From Rhodocyclaceae bacterium (GTDB lineage Bacteria > Pseudomonadota > Gammaproteobacteria > Burkholderiales > Rhodocyclaceae): a DNA stretch of 17,966 nt. Location: positions 1 to 17,966 of the forward strand of contig JAUYFZ010000104.1 of NCBI GenBank assembly GCA_030689585.1, read 5' to 3'. Position numbers and translations under genes: made by a program. Numbering within the stretch: the first letter of the stretch is position 1; each line of letters opens with the position of its first letter. Under the pieces are notes generated by a model. That model saw only the letters and a program-made list of their open reading frames with translations, searched no databases and was not told where the DNA came from. Below, in pieces: positions 1 through 7,960 of the stretch.

Positions 1-1286
1 AACAAACTTTCATATTGATGCGACATGATGTAAGCCTGAACCTGAGACATGAAATCCATCGTCACCACCACGATAATCAACAGTGACGTACCTCCAAAAT
101 AGAATGGGACATTCCATTTAAGCACTAAAAATTCGGGCAACAGACAAACCAAGGTGACGTAAATGGCACCGGCTAACGTCAGACGCATCAAAATCTTATC
201 AATATAACGCGCCGTTTGATCCCCCGGACGAATGCCCGGCACAAAGGCTCCACTCTTCTTGAGATTGTCCGCGGTTTCTTTCGAATTAAAAACCAACGCC
301 GTATAGAAGAAGCAGAAAAAAACAATAGCCGTCGCATAAAGCAATACATAAATAGGCTGGCCCGGTGAAAGCGTGGCCGCAATATCTTTCAGCCAAACCA
401 TCCCCTCACTGGCTCCAAACCACCCGGCCACCGTCGCAGGGAAAAGAATGATAGACGAGGCGAAAATAGGAGGAATCACCCCTGACATGTTGAGCTTGAG
501 TGGCAAATGAGAACTCTGGCCTCCGTAAATCTTGTTACCTCCCTGACGCTTGGCATAGTTGACCAGAACTGCTCTCTGTCCTCTTTCTACAAACACGACA
601 AACCAAGTCACCAGAACCACGAGCGCACAAATAAACAGGGCCGTCAGTGCGTGCATGGAACCCGTTCGAACCAACTCGAACAGCCCCCCTAAAGCACTAG
701 GTAGACCCGCAGCAATACCGGCGAAAATGATGATCGAAATGCCATTACCCAAACCTCGCTCGGTAATTTGCTCTCCTAACCACATCAGGAACATCGTGCC
801 CGTCACCAGCGTCGACACCGTCACCAAGCGAAACATCGGTCCCGGATCCAACACCAGTCCGGCTTGCGATTCAATCGCAATGGCAATACCCAACCCTTGA
901 AAAAGAGCAAGGGCCAACGTGCCGTAACGAGTGTACTGCGTGATCTTGCGTCGGCCCGCTTCGCCTTCCTTCTTGAGTTGTTCCAGAGAAGGGATCGCAA
1001 TCGTCATCAACTGCATGATGATCGACGAAGAAATATAGGGCATGATGCCCAACGCAAAAATCGTAAAACGAGAAAGTGCTCCACCAGAAAACAAGTTGAA
1101 GACACCCAGAATGCCGCCCTGTTGCGACTGAAAAAGCTCGGATAAACGAGCAGGATCAATACCTGGAACAGGGATGTGCGCACCCATACGGAAAACCAGT
1201 AATGCACCCAGCAAAAACCACAGGCGTTGCCAGAGGTCGCCGAATTTACCGGATTTGCTCATTGCGAGAGCTTGGGCAGTGGCCAC
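1..1286 (-). CDS. secY: Protein translocase subunit SecY (3' end cut off by the window)
   Basis: SecY is the channel-forming subunit of the SecYEG translocon in the inner membrane. I translated 428 residues by hand; the frame is open to the window edge, and about 12-15 C-terminal residues of a roughly 440-residue protein are missing. Visible landmarks are the first membrane segment near residues 22-40, the plug/TM2 region near 66-93 ([19 protein letters not shown]), the cytoplasmic loop with [16 protein letters not shown] near 236-250, and the C5 loop with [11 protein letters not shown] near 345-355, whose Arg353 matches the essential E. coli Arg357. I chose a GTG start at 1286 because it gives an N-terminus ([18 protein letters not shown]) like the betaproteobacterial family form; an ATG eight codons later (1262) is the alternative, and neither has a strong Shine-Dalgarno site. 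It is the usual last large gene of the spc operon, 16 bases after rplO. Confidence 0.96.
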   Translation of the reverse strand, partial: MATAQALAMSKSGKFGDLWQRLWFLLGALLVFRMGAHIPVPGIDPARLSELFQSQQGGILGVFNLFSGGALSRFTIFALGIMPYISSSIIMQLMTIAIPSLEQLKKEGEAGRRKITQYTRYGTLALALFQGLGIAIAIESQAGLVLDPGPMFRLVTVSTLVTGTMFLMWLGEQITERGLGNGISIIIFAGIAAGLPSALGGLFELVRTGSMHALTALFICALVVLVTWFVVFVERGQRAVLVNYAKRQGGNKIYGGQSSHLPLKLNMSGVIPPIFASSIILFPATVAGWFGASEGMVWLKDIAATLSPGQPIYVLLYATAIVFFCFFYTALVFNSKETADNLKKSGAFVPGIRPGDQTARYIDKILMRLTLAGAIYVTLVCLLPEFLVLKWNVPFYFGGTSLLIIVVVTMDFMSQVQAYIMSHQYESL

Positions 1287-1302
1287 TGGATCAGTCTCTC
1301 AG

Positions 1303-1755
1303 TTAGGCCGCAGCAGGAGCAACATCAGCCACCGAACCACCCGCCGCTTCAATCGCGGCACGCGCTCCTTTGGTTGCTCCTACGCCCTTGAGATTAACCT
1401 TACGTTCCAGCGTTCCAGACAGGATGACTTTCGCCGACAAAGCGTCTGCGGAAATAATCCCGGCCTGCTTGAGCACCAGTAGATCCACCTCATCGACAGG
1501 AAGCTTGTTCAATGCAGACAAACGCACCTCATCATTACGACTGGCGGTCAGGGAAACAAAACCCCGTTTGGGCAAACGACGCTGCAAAGGCATCTGCCCC
1601 CCTTCAAAACCAACCTTGTGGAATCCACCCGCACGAGATTTTTGACCTTTGTGACCACGACCGGCTGTCTTGCCCAGTCCGCTGCCCATACCACGTCCCA
1701 CGCGCCTCTTGGCATGCTTGGATCCTGCGCTGGGTTTTAAATTATTCAGTTCCAT
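1303..1755 (-). CDS. rplO: 50S ribosomal protein L15
   Basis: L15 is a late-assembling protein of the large subunit that sits near the central protuberance and contacts 23S rRNA through a long basic N-terminal extension. The 150-residue product starts [18 protein letters not shown] and continues with the glycine/lysine-rich [13 protein letters not shown] stretch typical of the rRNA-penetrating tail, followed by the globular C-terminal half ending in an alanine-rich tail. E. coli L15 has 144 residues. Two ATG codons stand in tandem (1758 and 1755); GAGGA at 1764-1768 is 5 bases from the first and 8 from the second, and the second gives the family-standard MELN start. It lies 4 bases after rpmD and 16 before secY, so it is an interior spc operon gene. 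Confidence 0.97.
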   Translation of the reverse strand: MELNNLKPSAGSKHAKRRVGRGMGSGLGKTAGRGHKGQKSRAGGFHKVGFEGGQMPLQRRLPKRGFVSLTASRNDEVRLSALNKLPVDEVDLLVLKQAGIISADALSAKVILSGTLERKVNLKGVGATKGARAAIEAAGGSVADVAPAAA

Positions 1756-1759
1756 CATC

Positions 1760-1945
1760 TTATTCCTCGCACTGCACAAGATAAGCCACCTTGTGGATCA
1801 TGCCGCGCACGCAAGGCGTGTCTTCCAGCAAAACGGAGTGATTGATTCGACGCAACCCCAATCCGCGCACAGTAGCACGATGGTCCTGCTTGGTACCGAT
1901 CACGCTCTTTTTCAGAGTCACTCTGATTTTTTTATCCACACTCAT
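1760..1945 (-). CDS. rpmD: 50S ribosomal protein L30
   Basis: L30 is a small large-subunit protein, absent from some bacterial lineages but present here. The 61-residue product has the compact beta-alpha-beta fold signature: a first strand KIRVTLKKS, then the highly conserved [20 protein letters not shown] segment, and a C-terminal strand [10 protein letters not shown]. The usual length is 58-61. The start follows the rpsE stop by 3 bases; the upstream GGGGTAAG is a modest ribosome-binding sequence, so translation is probably coupled to rpsE. The gene is in its normal place between rpsE and rplO. Confidence 0.97.
   Translation of the reverse strand: MSVDKKIRVTLKKSVIGTKQDHRATVRGLGLRRINHSVLLEDTPCVRGMIHKVAYLVQCEE
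1764..1768 (-). promoter_or_regulatory. Ribosome-binding site deciding the rplO start
   Basis: GAGGA on the minus strand is 5 bases from the first and 8 bases from the second of two tandem ATG codons. The second spacing is closer to the optimum and leads to the family-standard L15 N-terminus, so the annotated start is 1755. Confidence 0.6.
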
Positions 1946-1948
1946 CGC

Positions 1949-2476
1949 TTACCCCAAAATTTCCTGCACGCTCTTGCCGCGCTTTGCCGCAATTTCGGCC
2001 GGTGTGCTCATGGTCAAAAGACCTTGAATCGTCGCCCGTACCACGTTGTAAGGGTTGGTTGAACCAATGGTTTTGGCCACCACATCCGTCACGCCCATCA
2101 CTTCAAAGACCGCACGCATCGGACCACCCGCAATCACTCCGGTACCCGCAGCCGCAGGAGACATCAACACCACCGTCGCTCCGTGTTTACCGACGACCTG
2201 ATGATGCAGTGTGCCTTCCTTCAGCTTAATTTTATTCATCTTGCGACGAGCTTCCTCCATGGCTTTTTGAACCGCCACAGGGACCTCTTTGGATTTTCCC
2301 TTGCCCATACCTATGGAACCATCACCATCACCGACGACCGTCAGTGCAGCGAATCCTAGGATACGACCACCCTTGACGACTTTCGTCACGCGATTGACAG
2401 AGACCATCTTTTCGCGCATACCATCGTCACGCTCCTCGGTGGTTTGCTGCTGCTTTTTACCTTGTGGTTTAGCCAT
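1949..2476 (-). CDS. rpsE: 30S ribosomal protein S5
   Basis: S5 is a small-subunit protein at the mRNA entry side, important for decoding accuracy. The 175-residue product has a basic, glutamine-rich N-terminal tail (residues 1-20), the double-stranded RNA-binding-like N domain with the spectinomycin-loop motif KVVKGGR at 32-38, then [18 protein letters not shown], and the C-terminal domain with [18 protein letters not shown]. The spectinomycin loop shows no deletion, so S5-based spectinomycin resistance is not suggested. The start has a good GAGGTGG ribosome-binding site upstream. It lies 14 bases after rplR and 3 before rpmD. Confidence 0.98.
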   Translation of the reverse strand: MAKPQGKKQQQTTEERDDGMREKMVSVNRVTKVVKGGRILGFAALTVVGDGDGSIGMGKGKSKEVPVAVQKAMEEARRKMNKIKLKEGTLHHQVVGKHGATVVLMSPAAAGTGVIAGGPMRAVFEVMGVTDVVAKTIGSTNPYNVVRATIQGLLTMSTPAEIAAKRGKSVQEILG

Positions 2477-2490
2477 GCTTGAATTCCACC

Positions 2491-2838
2491 TCAGAACTTG
2501 AGACCGCCCTCACGGGCAGCTTCGGCCAACGCTTGAACGCGACCATGATATTTAAAACCGGAACGATCAAAGGCAACGTCGACAATTCCCTTGGCGAGTG
2601 CACGTTCAGCGACCAGTTTGCCGACCAACTTAGCCGCCGCCACATTGCCACCGCTCGGCACTTGAGTTTTTACACCCGCCTCGACAGTAGAAGCCGCTGC
2701 CAACACTTCTGTGCCACATCCCGAAAAAACTTGAGCATAGATGTGACTATTCGTGCGATGCACCGCAAGGCGCACCATTTTGAGCTCCGCAATTTTGACG
2801 CGGGTTTTACGCGCCCTACGCAGACGAGACTTATCCAT
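2491..2838 (-). CDS. rplR: 50S ribosomal protein L18
   Basis: L18 binds 5S rRNA and, with L5, helps join it to the central protuberance of the large subunit. The 115-residue product starts [16 protein letters not shown], the basic 5S-binding tail, continues with [15 protein letters not shown], and ends with the conserved [25 protein letters not shown]. coli L18 has 117 residues. AAGGGCG upstream is a usable ribosome-binding site. It sits 13 bases after rplF and 14 before rpsE, as in the standard spc operon. Confidence 0.98.
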   Translation of the reverse strand: MDKSRLRRARKTRVKIAELKMVRLAVHRTNSHIYAQVFSGCGTEVLAAASTVEAGVKTQVPSGGNVAAAKLVGKLVAERALAKGIVDVAFDRSGFKYHGRVQALAEAAREGGLKF

Positions 2839-2851
2839 AATTCATGCGCCC

Positions 2852-3400
2852 TTATTTCTTTTTGGTTTCCTTGATGATCACCACTTCATCGACATATCGC
2901 ACACCCTTACCCTTATAGGGTTCTGGTGGTCGATAGGCGCGAATCTCGGCAGCCACCTGACCTACACGTTGTTTATCAACACCTTTGATAATGATCTCAG
3001 TCGGAATCGGTGTCGTCACCACAATGCCTTCCGGCATATTGTGGACGACGGGATGTGAAAATCCGAGACTGAGATTCAACAGTGCTCCCTGAGCTTGCGC
3101 CTTGTAACCCACGCCAACGAGCGTCAGTTTCTTCTCAAAACCTTTGGTCACACCCACAACCATGTTATTGACCAACGCACGCATAGTGCCGGACATTGCA
3201 TCAGCACCCGGCAGGTTTGCATCCGTCGCACGACAAAGCAAACTCGTTCCATTTTGCTCAATGCGAACACTGGATGGAATAACCCGCGCCAGCATACCCA
3301 TCGGCCCCTTGATTTTAATCTCGGTTTTAGAATCAACGTCGGTAAGAGTCGCTTCGACCCCCTTCGGAAGTTCCACCGGATTTTTGGCGATACGAGACAT
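2852..3400 (-). CDS. rplF: 50S ribosomal protein L6
   Basis: L6 is a two-domain large-subunit protein near the GTPase-associated centre, next to the sarcin-ricin loop where EF-Tu and EF-G bind. The 182-residue product has two repeated alpha/beta domains: an N-terminal one starting [19 protein letters not shown] and a C-terminal one holding the L6 signature [11 protein letters not shown] near residues 158-168. E. coli L6 has 177 residues. The open frame extends 21 codons further upstream, but the ATG at 3400 gives the family start and has GGGGAG seven bases before it. It is 13 bases after rpsH. Confidence 0.98.
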   Translation of the reverse strand: MSRIAKNPVELPKGVEATLTDVDSKTEIKIKGPMGMLARVIPSSVRIEQNGTSLLCRATDANLPGADAMSGTMRALVNNMVVGVTKGFEKKLTLVGVGYKAQAQGALLNLSLGFSHPVVHNMPEGIVVTTPIPTEIIIKGVDKQRVGQVAAEIRAYRPPEPYKGKGVRYVDEVVIIKETKKK

Positions 3401-3413
3401 TAATTCGCTCCCC

Positions 3414-3809
3414 TTACGCCACAATACAGAGCACTTCACCACCCATATTGGAGGCGCGTGCACTGCGATCTGTCATAACACCCTTGGGTGTCGAAACGAT
3501 GGCCATACCTAGTCCGTTCATGACACGGGGCAAGTCATCCATCCCTTTATATACACGAAGCCCCGGACGTGAAACACGATCGATACGCTCGATCACCGGA
3601 TGACCTGCATAATATTTAAGGGCAATATCCAGTTGAGGTTTTCCGGAGTTTTCGCGCACCGCGAAATCCTCGATATAACCTTCATCTTTCAGCACCTTGG
3701 CGATAGCCACTTTCAGCTTAGACATAGGCATGGCAACTGCCGGTTTCTCGGTCATTTGCGCATTGCGAATACGGGTCAGCATGTCAGCGACGGGATCGGT
3801 CATACTCAT
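3414..3809 (-). CDS. rpsH: 30S ribosomal protein S8
   Basis: S8 is a primary binder of the 16S rRNA central domain. In E. coli it is also the translational repressor of the spc operon, acting near the start of rplE. The 131-residue product begins [18 protein letters not shown] and ends with the conserved [20 protein letters not shown]-terminus. An upstream in-frame extension of 28 codons was rejected: AGGAG at 3820-3824 lies 10 bases before the ATG at 3809, while the internal ATG at 3803 is 16 bases away. The gap to the rpsN stop is 14 bases. Whether S8 autoregulates here cannot be told from the sequence by eye. Confidence 0.98.
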   Translation of the reverse strand: MSMTDPVADMLTRIRNAQMTEKPAVAMPMSKLKVAIAKVLKDEGYIEDFAVRENSGKPQLDIALKYYAGHPVIERIDRVSRPGLRVYKGMDDLPRVMNGLGMAIVSTPKGVMTDRSARASNMGGEVLCIVA

Positions 3810-3823
3810 ATCGTTCGATCTCC

Positions 3824-4129
3824 TTACCAGCTGGCCTTGGTTACGCCAGGCACCTCGCCACGCATGATTGCTTCGCGTAACTTGAGCCGACACAAACCAA
3901 ATTTACTAAAAACACCCCGAGGACGCCCTGTCAGGGCACAACGGGCACGTTGCCGAGAAGGACTTGAATTACGCGGCAACGCAGCAAGTTTCTTGCGCGC
4001 AGCCATACGTTCTTCATCCGTCAATTTGGCATTGGTGATAACAGCAAACAGTTCGGTACGCAAAGGGGCGTATTTGGCCACCATTTTCGTGCGATTCTTT
4101 TCGCGATTTATAATTCCTAGTTTCGCCAT
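3824..4129 (-). CDS. rpsN: 30S ribosomal protein S14 (zinc-independent form)
   Basis: S14 binds the head of the 30S subunit next to S3 and S10. The 101-residue product is the long C-minus form: it has the complete central insertion and lacks the pair of CxxC zinc motifs found in the short 61-residue form, with only two isolated cysteines in the C-terminal third. The C-terminal motif [19 protein letters not shown] is conserved. The start at 4129 ([15 protein letters not shown]) is preferred over a 20-codon upstream extension that runs into rplE. It lies 7 bases after rplE; the AGAG preceding the ATG is a weak ribosome-binding site, consistent with coupling to rplE translation. Confidence 0.98.
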   Translation of the reverse strand: MAKLGIINREKNRTKMVAKYAPLRTELFAVITNAKLTDEERMAARKKLAALPRNSSPSRQRARCALTGRPRGVFSKFGLCRLKLREAIMRGEVPGVTKASW

Positions 4130-4136
4130 GACACTC

Positions 4137-4676
4137 TCAGTGTTTGAAGGGAAATTTGAATGCGGAAAGCAGTGCTTTGGCTTCTGCATCCGTTTTCGCC
4201 GTTGTGGTAATGCTGATATTCATGCCACGCAGCGTATCAATCTTGTCATACTCGACTTCAGGGAAAATGATCTGTTCCTTAACCCCGATGTTGTAATTCC
4301 CCCGCCCATCAAAACCCTTGCCCCCCACACCACGGAAGTCACGGATACGTGGCATGGCCACCGTGATGAAACGATCGAGAAATTCAAACATGCGAATCCC
4401 ACGCAAAGTCACCATACAACCAATTGGATAACCTTCACGAATCTTGAATTGCGCAATAGCCTTTTTGGCCTTGGTCGTCACTGGCTTTTGACCCGCAATC
4501 TTCGTCATATCGCCCACGGCGTTTTCGAGGATTTTCTTGTCGCCAATCGCTTCACCAACTCCCATGTTCAGAGTCACCTTGGTAATACGAGGCACTTCCA
4601 TGACCGACTTATAGTCGAATTTTTCACGAAGATGCGGCACTACCGTCTGTTTATAAAACTCTTGCAAGCGTGCCAT
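4137..4676 (-). CDS. rplE: 50S ribosomal protein L5
   Basis: L5 binds 5S rRNA and contacts the P-site tRNA at the central protuberance. The 179-residue product (same length as E. coli L5) starts [18 protein letters not shown] and contains the L5 signature around [16 protein letters not shown] (residues 34-49), then [17 protein letters not shown] and the C-terminal [20 protein letters not shown]. Its ATG shares one base with the rplX stop (TAATG at 4674-4678), so translation by reinitiation from rplX is likely. In E. coli the S8 repressor binds at the start of this gene; I could not identify that RNA structure here by eye. Confidence 0.98.
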   Translation of the reverse strand: MARLQEFYKQTVVPHLREKFDYKSVMEVPRITKVTLNMGVGEAIGDKKILENAVGDMTKIAGQKPVTTKAKKAIAQFKIREGYPIGCMVTLRGIRMFEFLDRFITVAMPRIRDFRGVGGKGFDGRGNYNIGVKEQIIFPEVEYDKIDTLRGMNISITTTAKTDAEAKALLSAFKFPFKH

Positions 4677-4993
4677 TATGCGTCCACCACTTCGCCATTC
4701 GACTTGAACATCCGCACCTTACGACCATCATCGAGCACTTTAAAACCCACTCGATCAGCCTTCTTGGCAACGGGATTGAACAACGCCACATTGGAAATAT
4801 GAATCGACATCTCTTTTTCGACGATGCCGCCCTGTTCATTTTTCATCGGATTGGGTTTGACGTGCTTTTTGGCGCGATTGATACCTTCTACGACGACACG
4901 ATCATCGCCCGCCCAATTCAGCACCGTTCCGCGCCTACCCTTATCTTTGCCTGTGATGACAACAATGTCATCGCCCTTACGTATCCTGTTCAT
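4676..4993 (-). CDS. rplX: 50S ribosomal protein L24
   Basis: L24 is an early assembly initiator that binds the 5' end of 23S rRNA, near the exit of the peptide tunnel. The 105-residue product has the N-terminal KOW motif: [19 protein letters not shown] at residues 4-22, then [14 protein letters not shown]. coli L24 has 104 residues. AAAGGATT upstream is a fair ribosome-binding site. It starts 12 bases after rplN and overlaps rplE by one base. Confidence 0.98.
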   Translation of the reverse strand: MNRIRKGDDIVVITGKDKGRRGTVLNWAGDDRVVVEGINRAKKHVKPNPMKNEQGGIVEKEMSIHISNVALFNPVAKKADRVGFKVLDDGRKVRMFKSNGEVVDA

Positions 4994-5005
4994 GGCATCA
5001 ATCCT

Positions 5006-5374
5006 TTAAAGAACTTCAGGTGCCAGAGAAACGATCTTCATGAATCGCTCCGTGCGCAATTCCCGCGTCACCGGGCCAAAGATGCGTGTTCCAATCGGTT
5101 CCATCTTGTTATTGAGTAACACGGCGGCGTTGCCATCAAACTTCACGAGCGAACCATCTGGACGACGAACGCCCTTGGCAGTACGCACCACGACCGCACT
5201 ATAAACTTCACCTTTTTTGACACGACCACGCGGAGCCGCATCCTTGACGGTTACCTTAATAACATCACCGATACCGGCATAGCGACGCTTCGAGCCACCC
5301 AGCACCTTGATGCACATCACTGAACGCGCACCCGTGTTGTCGGCAACATCTAGCTTCGACTGCATTTGAATCAT
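5006..5374 (-). CDS. rplN: 50S ribosomal protein L14
   Basis: L14 lies on the subunit interface of the large subunit and helps form a bridge to 16S rRNA. The 122-residue product starts [18 protein letters not shown], carries the signature [19 protein letters not shown] near residues 24-42, and ends with [20 protein letters not shown]. The length matches the family (E. coli 123). GGAGAAA at 5381-5387 is a strong ribosome-binding site. This is the first gene after the 127-base gap that holds a strong promoter, so it is the first gene of the spc transcription unit. Confidence 0.99.
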   Translation of the reverse strand: MIQMQSKLDVADNTGARSVMCIKVLGGSKRRYAGIGDVIKVTVKDAAPRGRVKKGEVYSAVVVRTAKGVRRPDGSLVKFDGNAAVLLNNKMEPIGTRIFGPVTRELRTERFMKIVSLAPEVL

Positions 5375-5386
5375 TTTATATTTTCT

Positions 5387-5476
5387 CCAACTTAATCCGT
5401 CTAAAGGTAAGACCGACGGTTAGTCTTGGAAGAACCGAGACTACCCCCGGTTCGACAGCGATATTTAAGACTGTCG
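5387..5476 (-). promoter_or_regulatory. Structured leader upstream of rplN
   Basis: This is the non-coding segment between the spc promoter and rplN. It contains several short inverted repeats: CGACAG/CTGTCG (5453-5458 with 5471-5476), GAACCG/CGGTTC (5432-5437 with 5448-5453), TAGTCT/AGACTA (5421-5426 with 5438-5443) and AAGAC/GTCTT (5409-5413 with 5423-5427). The third cannot form together with the second or the fourth. None is followed by a T-run, so I do not call a terminator. Stems are only 5-6 base pairs, so a regulatory role is inferred and unproven. Confidence 0.35.
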
Positions 5477-5505
5477 ATTATAGGGGGGTTTCTGGATTCC
5501 GTCAA
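5477..5505 (-). promoter_or_regulatory. Sigma70 promoter of the spc operon
   Basis: On the minus strand a -35 box TTGACG (5500-5505) is followed by a 17-base spacer and a perfect -10 box TATAAT (5477-5482). Five of six and six of six bases match the sigma70 consensus at the ideal spacing. The -35 box overlaps the rpsQ stop codon (TGA at 5502-5504). E. coli has its spc promoter in the same place, between rpsQ and rplN, which supports function. Transcription should begin near 5470, giving a leader of about 95 bases before rplN. Confidence 0.85.
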
Positions 5506-5774
5506 CACTCACGTGATTTTTCTATCACCGAAGTAACACGCCAAGCTTTTGTCTTGGAAATAGGCGCGCATTCTTCGATTTGAACGAGATCTCCCGCCAC
5601 GGCCTCAAGACCTTCGATATGAGCATGGTATTTCTTTGATCGGGTCATCACCTTTCCAATCACGGGATGCTTAACGCGACGCTCAATTTTCACCGTCACG
5701 GTTTTGTTCATCTTGTCGCTGACAACGCGCCCTTGTAGAGTGCGTTTTTGAGAAACATCAGTCATCGTGGTCAT
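5502..5774 (-). CDS. rpsQ: 30S ribosomal protein S17
   Basis: S17 is a primary 16S rRNA-binding protein of OB fold in the 5' domain. The 90-residue product carries [19 protein letters not shown] and [21 protein letters not shown], the conserved strands of the family. E. coli S17 has 84 residues. The chosen ATG at 5774 overlaps the rpmC stop as ATGA; an alternative ATG three codons later (5765) would give [11 protein letters not shown], closer to typical starts, and neither has a clear ribosome-binding site. It is the last gene of the S10 cluster, and its stop codon is embedded in the -35 box of the next promoter. Confidence 0.96.
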   Translation of the reverse strand: MTTMTDVSQKRTLQGRVVSDKMNKTVTVKIERRVKHPVIGKVMTRSKKYHAHIEGLEAVAGDLVQIEECAPISKTKAWRVTSVIEKSREC

Positions 5775-5977
5775 TTAGCCGCCACCCTTTCACGCTGTAG
5801 AGTCTTAATACGCGCAATGTCGCGGCGCGCCTTGCCAAGCTGGCTAGTATTGGTAGTCTGCTGGGTTGCCAACTGCATACGCAGTGAAAACTGTGCCCGA
5901 CGCAGATCCAGCAATTCCTTCTCCAGATCGGCCTCGTTCTTTTGCCTCATTTGGCTAATATGTTCAATCGCTTTCAT
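5771..5977 (-). CDS. rpmC: 50S ribosomal protein L29
   Basis: L29 is a small helical hairpin protein at the tunnel exit next to L23, close to where signal recognition particle and trigger factor dock. The 68-residue product consists of two predicted long helices: residues 1-33 ending in [16 protein letters not shown], and residues 46-66 with [17 protein letters not shown], the L29 signature. E. coli L29 has 63 residues. It starts 3 bases after rplP and overlaps rpsQ by four bases. Confidence 0.97.
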   Translation of the reverse strand: MKAIEHISQMRQKNEADLEKELLDLRRAQFSLRMQLATQQTTNTSQLGKARRDIARIKTLQRERVAAK

Positions 5978-5980
5978 GTT

Positions 5981-6394
5981 TTATCCCAAGTGGCGTGTCA
6001 CAAAGGTGGTTTCCAGAGGCAGTTTTGCAGCGGCAAGGCGGAAAGCCTCCCGTGCCAACACCTCATCCACGCCGTCCATTTCATAAAGAACCTTGCCAGG
6101 CTGTATCTCGGCGACCCAGTATTCCGGATTCCCCTTACCATTACCCATACGCACTTCAGCCGGTTTTTTTGAAACAGGTTTATCTGGAAAAATACGTATC
6201 CAGATACGACCACCGCGCTTGATGTGACGCGTCATAGCCCGACGTGCCGCCTCAATCTGGCGCGCCGTCAAACGACCACGACCAATCGCCTTGAGGCCAT
6301 ATTCACCGAAACTCACTTTGGCACCCCGTGTGGCAACACCCGTATTGCGGCCTTTGTGTTCTTTCCTGTATTTTCTACGTGCTGGTTGCAGCAT
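5981..6394 (-). CDS. rplP: 50S ribosomal protein L16
   Basis: L16 organises the tRNA acceptor-arm binding region near the peptidyl-transferase centre. The 137-residue product begins [17 protein letters not shown] and has the signatures [16 protein letters not shown] and [20 protein letters not shown]. Arg82 corresponds to E. coli Arg81, the residue hydroxylated by the YcfD/RoxA oxygenase. The length is normal (136 in E. coli). It begins 6 bases after the rpsC stop, with GGAG inside the rpsC end serving as the ribosome-binding site. Confidence 0.98.
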   Translation of the reverse strand: MLQPARRKYRKEHKGRNTGVATRGAKVSFGEYGLKAIGRGRLTARQIEAARRAMTRHIKRGGRIWIRIFPDKPVSKKPAEVRMGNGKGNPEYWVAEIQPGKVLYEMDGVDEVLAREAFRLAAAKLPLETTFVTRHLG

Positions 6395-6400
6395 AGTCGC

Positions 6401-7327
6401 TTACTCCTTGCCTTCCTTGACCGGTGCGGGGGTTGAAGATGCTACAACCACCTTACGCACTCGCTTGACGGGAACATTATCAGTAGGGGTAGCCGCAGCA
6501 GCCGTAGGACTGACTGTGCGCTTCACCACGTGTTTCGTTACATCACCACGCTCGTTGCGATCACCACCACGGGGCGCATCGGAACGTGAATCCGGACGCG
6601 TATCTGACCGCGGTGAACGTCCGGGACGCTCAGGGCGACCATGCTTACGCGAGGGATCTTCTGACGCAACCTCCAAAGCAGACGCACTCACATCACCCTT
6701 TTCGGCTCTTTCACCCTTATAGACCCACACCTTGATGCCAATAATACCGTAGGTAGTTTTTGCTTCTGCCGTGCCGTAATCGATGTCGGCCCGCAAGGTA
6801 TGCAGCGGTACGCGTCCTTCGCGATACCACTCACGACGCGCAATCTCAGCACCATTCAGACGACCCGAACTCATGATCTTGATTCCTTGCGCCCCTAATC
6901 TCATGGCATTTTGCATAGAACGCTTCATGGCACGGCGGAACATAATCCGTTTTTCAAGCTGTTGCGCAATGGAATCAGCGATCAGTTGCGCATCCGTTTC
7001 CGGCTTGCGCACTTCTTCTATATTGACATGGACGGGAACTCCCATCCTGCTTTGAAGGGCTGCCCTCAAATGTTCGATGTCCTCGCCTTTTTTGCCGATA
7101 ACTACCCCAGGACGTGCGGAATAAACCGTGACTCGCGCATTCTTGGCAGGTCGCTCAATGACCACTTTGCTCACCGAGGCGTGCGCAAGCTTCTTTTTCA
7201 AGTAAGCACGAACGTCAAGGTCTTCCAGCAGCATTTGCGCATACGTTTTGGTACCGGCATACCAGCGCGAACTCCAGTCTTTCGTGACTGCGAGGCGAAA
7301 GCCGGTCGGATGAATCTTCTGTCCCAT
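6401..7327 (-). CDS. rpsC: 30S ribosomal protein S3 with long disordered C-terminal extension
   Basis: S3 lies at the mRNA entry channel and has mRNA helicase function together with S4 and S5. Residues 1-207 are the normal fold: N-terminal [12 protein letters not shown], a type II KH domain with the GxxG-type loop VIGKKGEDI at 76-84, and a C-terminal domain with [24 protein letters not shown] split around 154-177, ending near VWVYKGE. Residues 208-308 form an extra tail rich in Arg, Pro, Ser, Asp, Glu and Gly (residues 225-262), then Val, Thr, Ala, Pro and Lys. E. coli S3 has 233 residues; tails of some tens of residues are common in Betaproteobacteria, but this one is long. The tail is in frame with no break and is followed normally by rplP. 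The start has a strong AAGGAGAG site. Confidence 0.98.
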   Translation of the reverse strand: MGQKIHPTGFRLAVTKDWSSRWYAGTKTYAQMLLEDLDVRAYLKKKLAHASVSKVVIERPAKNARVTVYSARPGVVIGKKGEDIEHLRAALQSRMGVPVHVNIEEVRKPETDAQLIADSIAQQLEKRIMFRRAMKRSMQNAMRLGAQGIKIMSSGRLNGAEIARREWYREGRVPLHTLRADIDYGTAEAKTTYGIIGIKVWVYKGERAEKGDVSASALEVASEDPSRKHGRPERPGRSPRSDTRPDSRSDAPRGGDRNERGDVTKHVVKRTVSPTAAAATPTDNVPVKRVRKVVVASSTPAPVKEGKE

Positions 7328-7336
7328 GAACTCTCC

Positions 7337-7666
7337 TTAATCCCCGACAGTCACGAAGATGTGGCAGGTGGGTTTTGTGATGCGATTTCCACGTCCTTTG
7401 GCACGTGCTGTAAACCGCTTCAGCACCGTGCCTTTCTCGACATAGATGCTCTTAACAGCTAGGGCATCGATATCCGCCCCATCATTGTGTTCAGCGTTGG
7501 CGATAGCCGACTCCAGCACTTTCTTGATGATGGCTGCCCCCTTTTTCGGGCTAAACGCCAAAATATTCAGTGCTTGATCCACAGGCTTTCCTCGCACCAG
7601 ATCAGCAACCAGCCGACCTTTTTGTTCAGAGAGCCGCACGCCTTTGAGAATTGCATTAGTTTCCAT
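7337..7666 (-). CDS. rplV: 50S ribosomal protein L22
   Basis: L22 lines the peptide exit tunnel; its long beta-hairpin tip with L4 forms the constriction. The 109-residue product begins [20 protein letters not shown], has the central [19 protein letters not shown], and near the C-terminus the hairpin [17 protein letters not shown]. No insertion or deletion typical of macrolide-resistant L22 is apparent. Two tandem ATGs precede it (7669, 7666). I chose the second because AAGGG at 7673-7677 is six bases from it and only three from the first, and because the family start is METKA-like. Confidence 0.97.
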   Translation of the reverse strand: METNAILKGVRLSEQKGRLVADLVRGKPVDQALNILAFSPKKGAAIIKKVLESAIANAEHNDGADIDALAVKSIYVEKGTVLKRFTARAKGRGNRITKPTCHIFVTVGD

Positions 7667-7672
7667 CATTCG

Positions 7673-7677
7673 CCCTT
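7673..7677 (-). promoter_or_regulatory. Ribosome-binding site deciding the rplV start
   Basis: AAGGG on the minus strand lies only 3 bases from the first of two tandem ATG codons and 6 bases from the second. The distance favours the second, giving a start at 7666 and the usual METxAIL beginning of L22. The motif overlaps the rpsS... rplV boundary within the rplV leader, upstream of the gene in the 3' end of the rpsS coding region. Confidence 0.55.
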
Positions 7678-7957
7678 ACTTCTTGACAGCGGCTTTCTTG
7701 CCGGCCGTATGCCCTTTGAATGTGCGTGTCAGCGCAAACTCACCGAGCTTGTGGCCGACCATATTCTCGGATACATACACCGGAATATGCTGTCGCCCGT
7801 TATGAACCGCAATCGTCAACCCAACAAAATCCGGCAGAACGGTAGAACGACGCGACCATGTTTTGATCGGACGCTTATCATTGTTCGTGCGTGCGGTATC
7901 GACTTTCTTCACCAGATGATCGTCGACGAACGGACCCTTCTTGATCGAACGTGCCAT
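7676..7957 (-). CDS. rpsS: 30S ribosomal protein S19
   Basis: S19 is in the head of the 30S subunit next to S13 and contacts the A-site tRNA region. The 93-residue product begins [19 protein letters not shown], contains [18 protein letters not shown] and the family signature [23 protein letters not shown] (split here at residues 55-77), and ends in a lysine-rich tail. E. coli S19 has 92 residues. The ATG follows the rplB stop by 3 bases, with AGAGGTAAG as the ribosome-binding site. Confidence 0.98.
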   Translation of the reverse strand: MARSIKKGPFVDDHLVKKVDTARTNNDKRPIKTWSRRSTVLPDFVGLTIAVHNGRQHIPVYVSENMVGHKLGEFALTRTFKGHTAGKKAAVKK

Positions 7958-7960
7958 GAC

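Noticed and set aside
3600..4802. 400-codon open frame on the plus strand
   Set aside because: It runs opposite rpsH, rpsN, rplE and part of rplX, crosses all their boundaries, and has no family resemblance or plausible ribosome-binding site.
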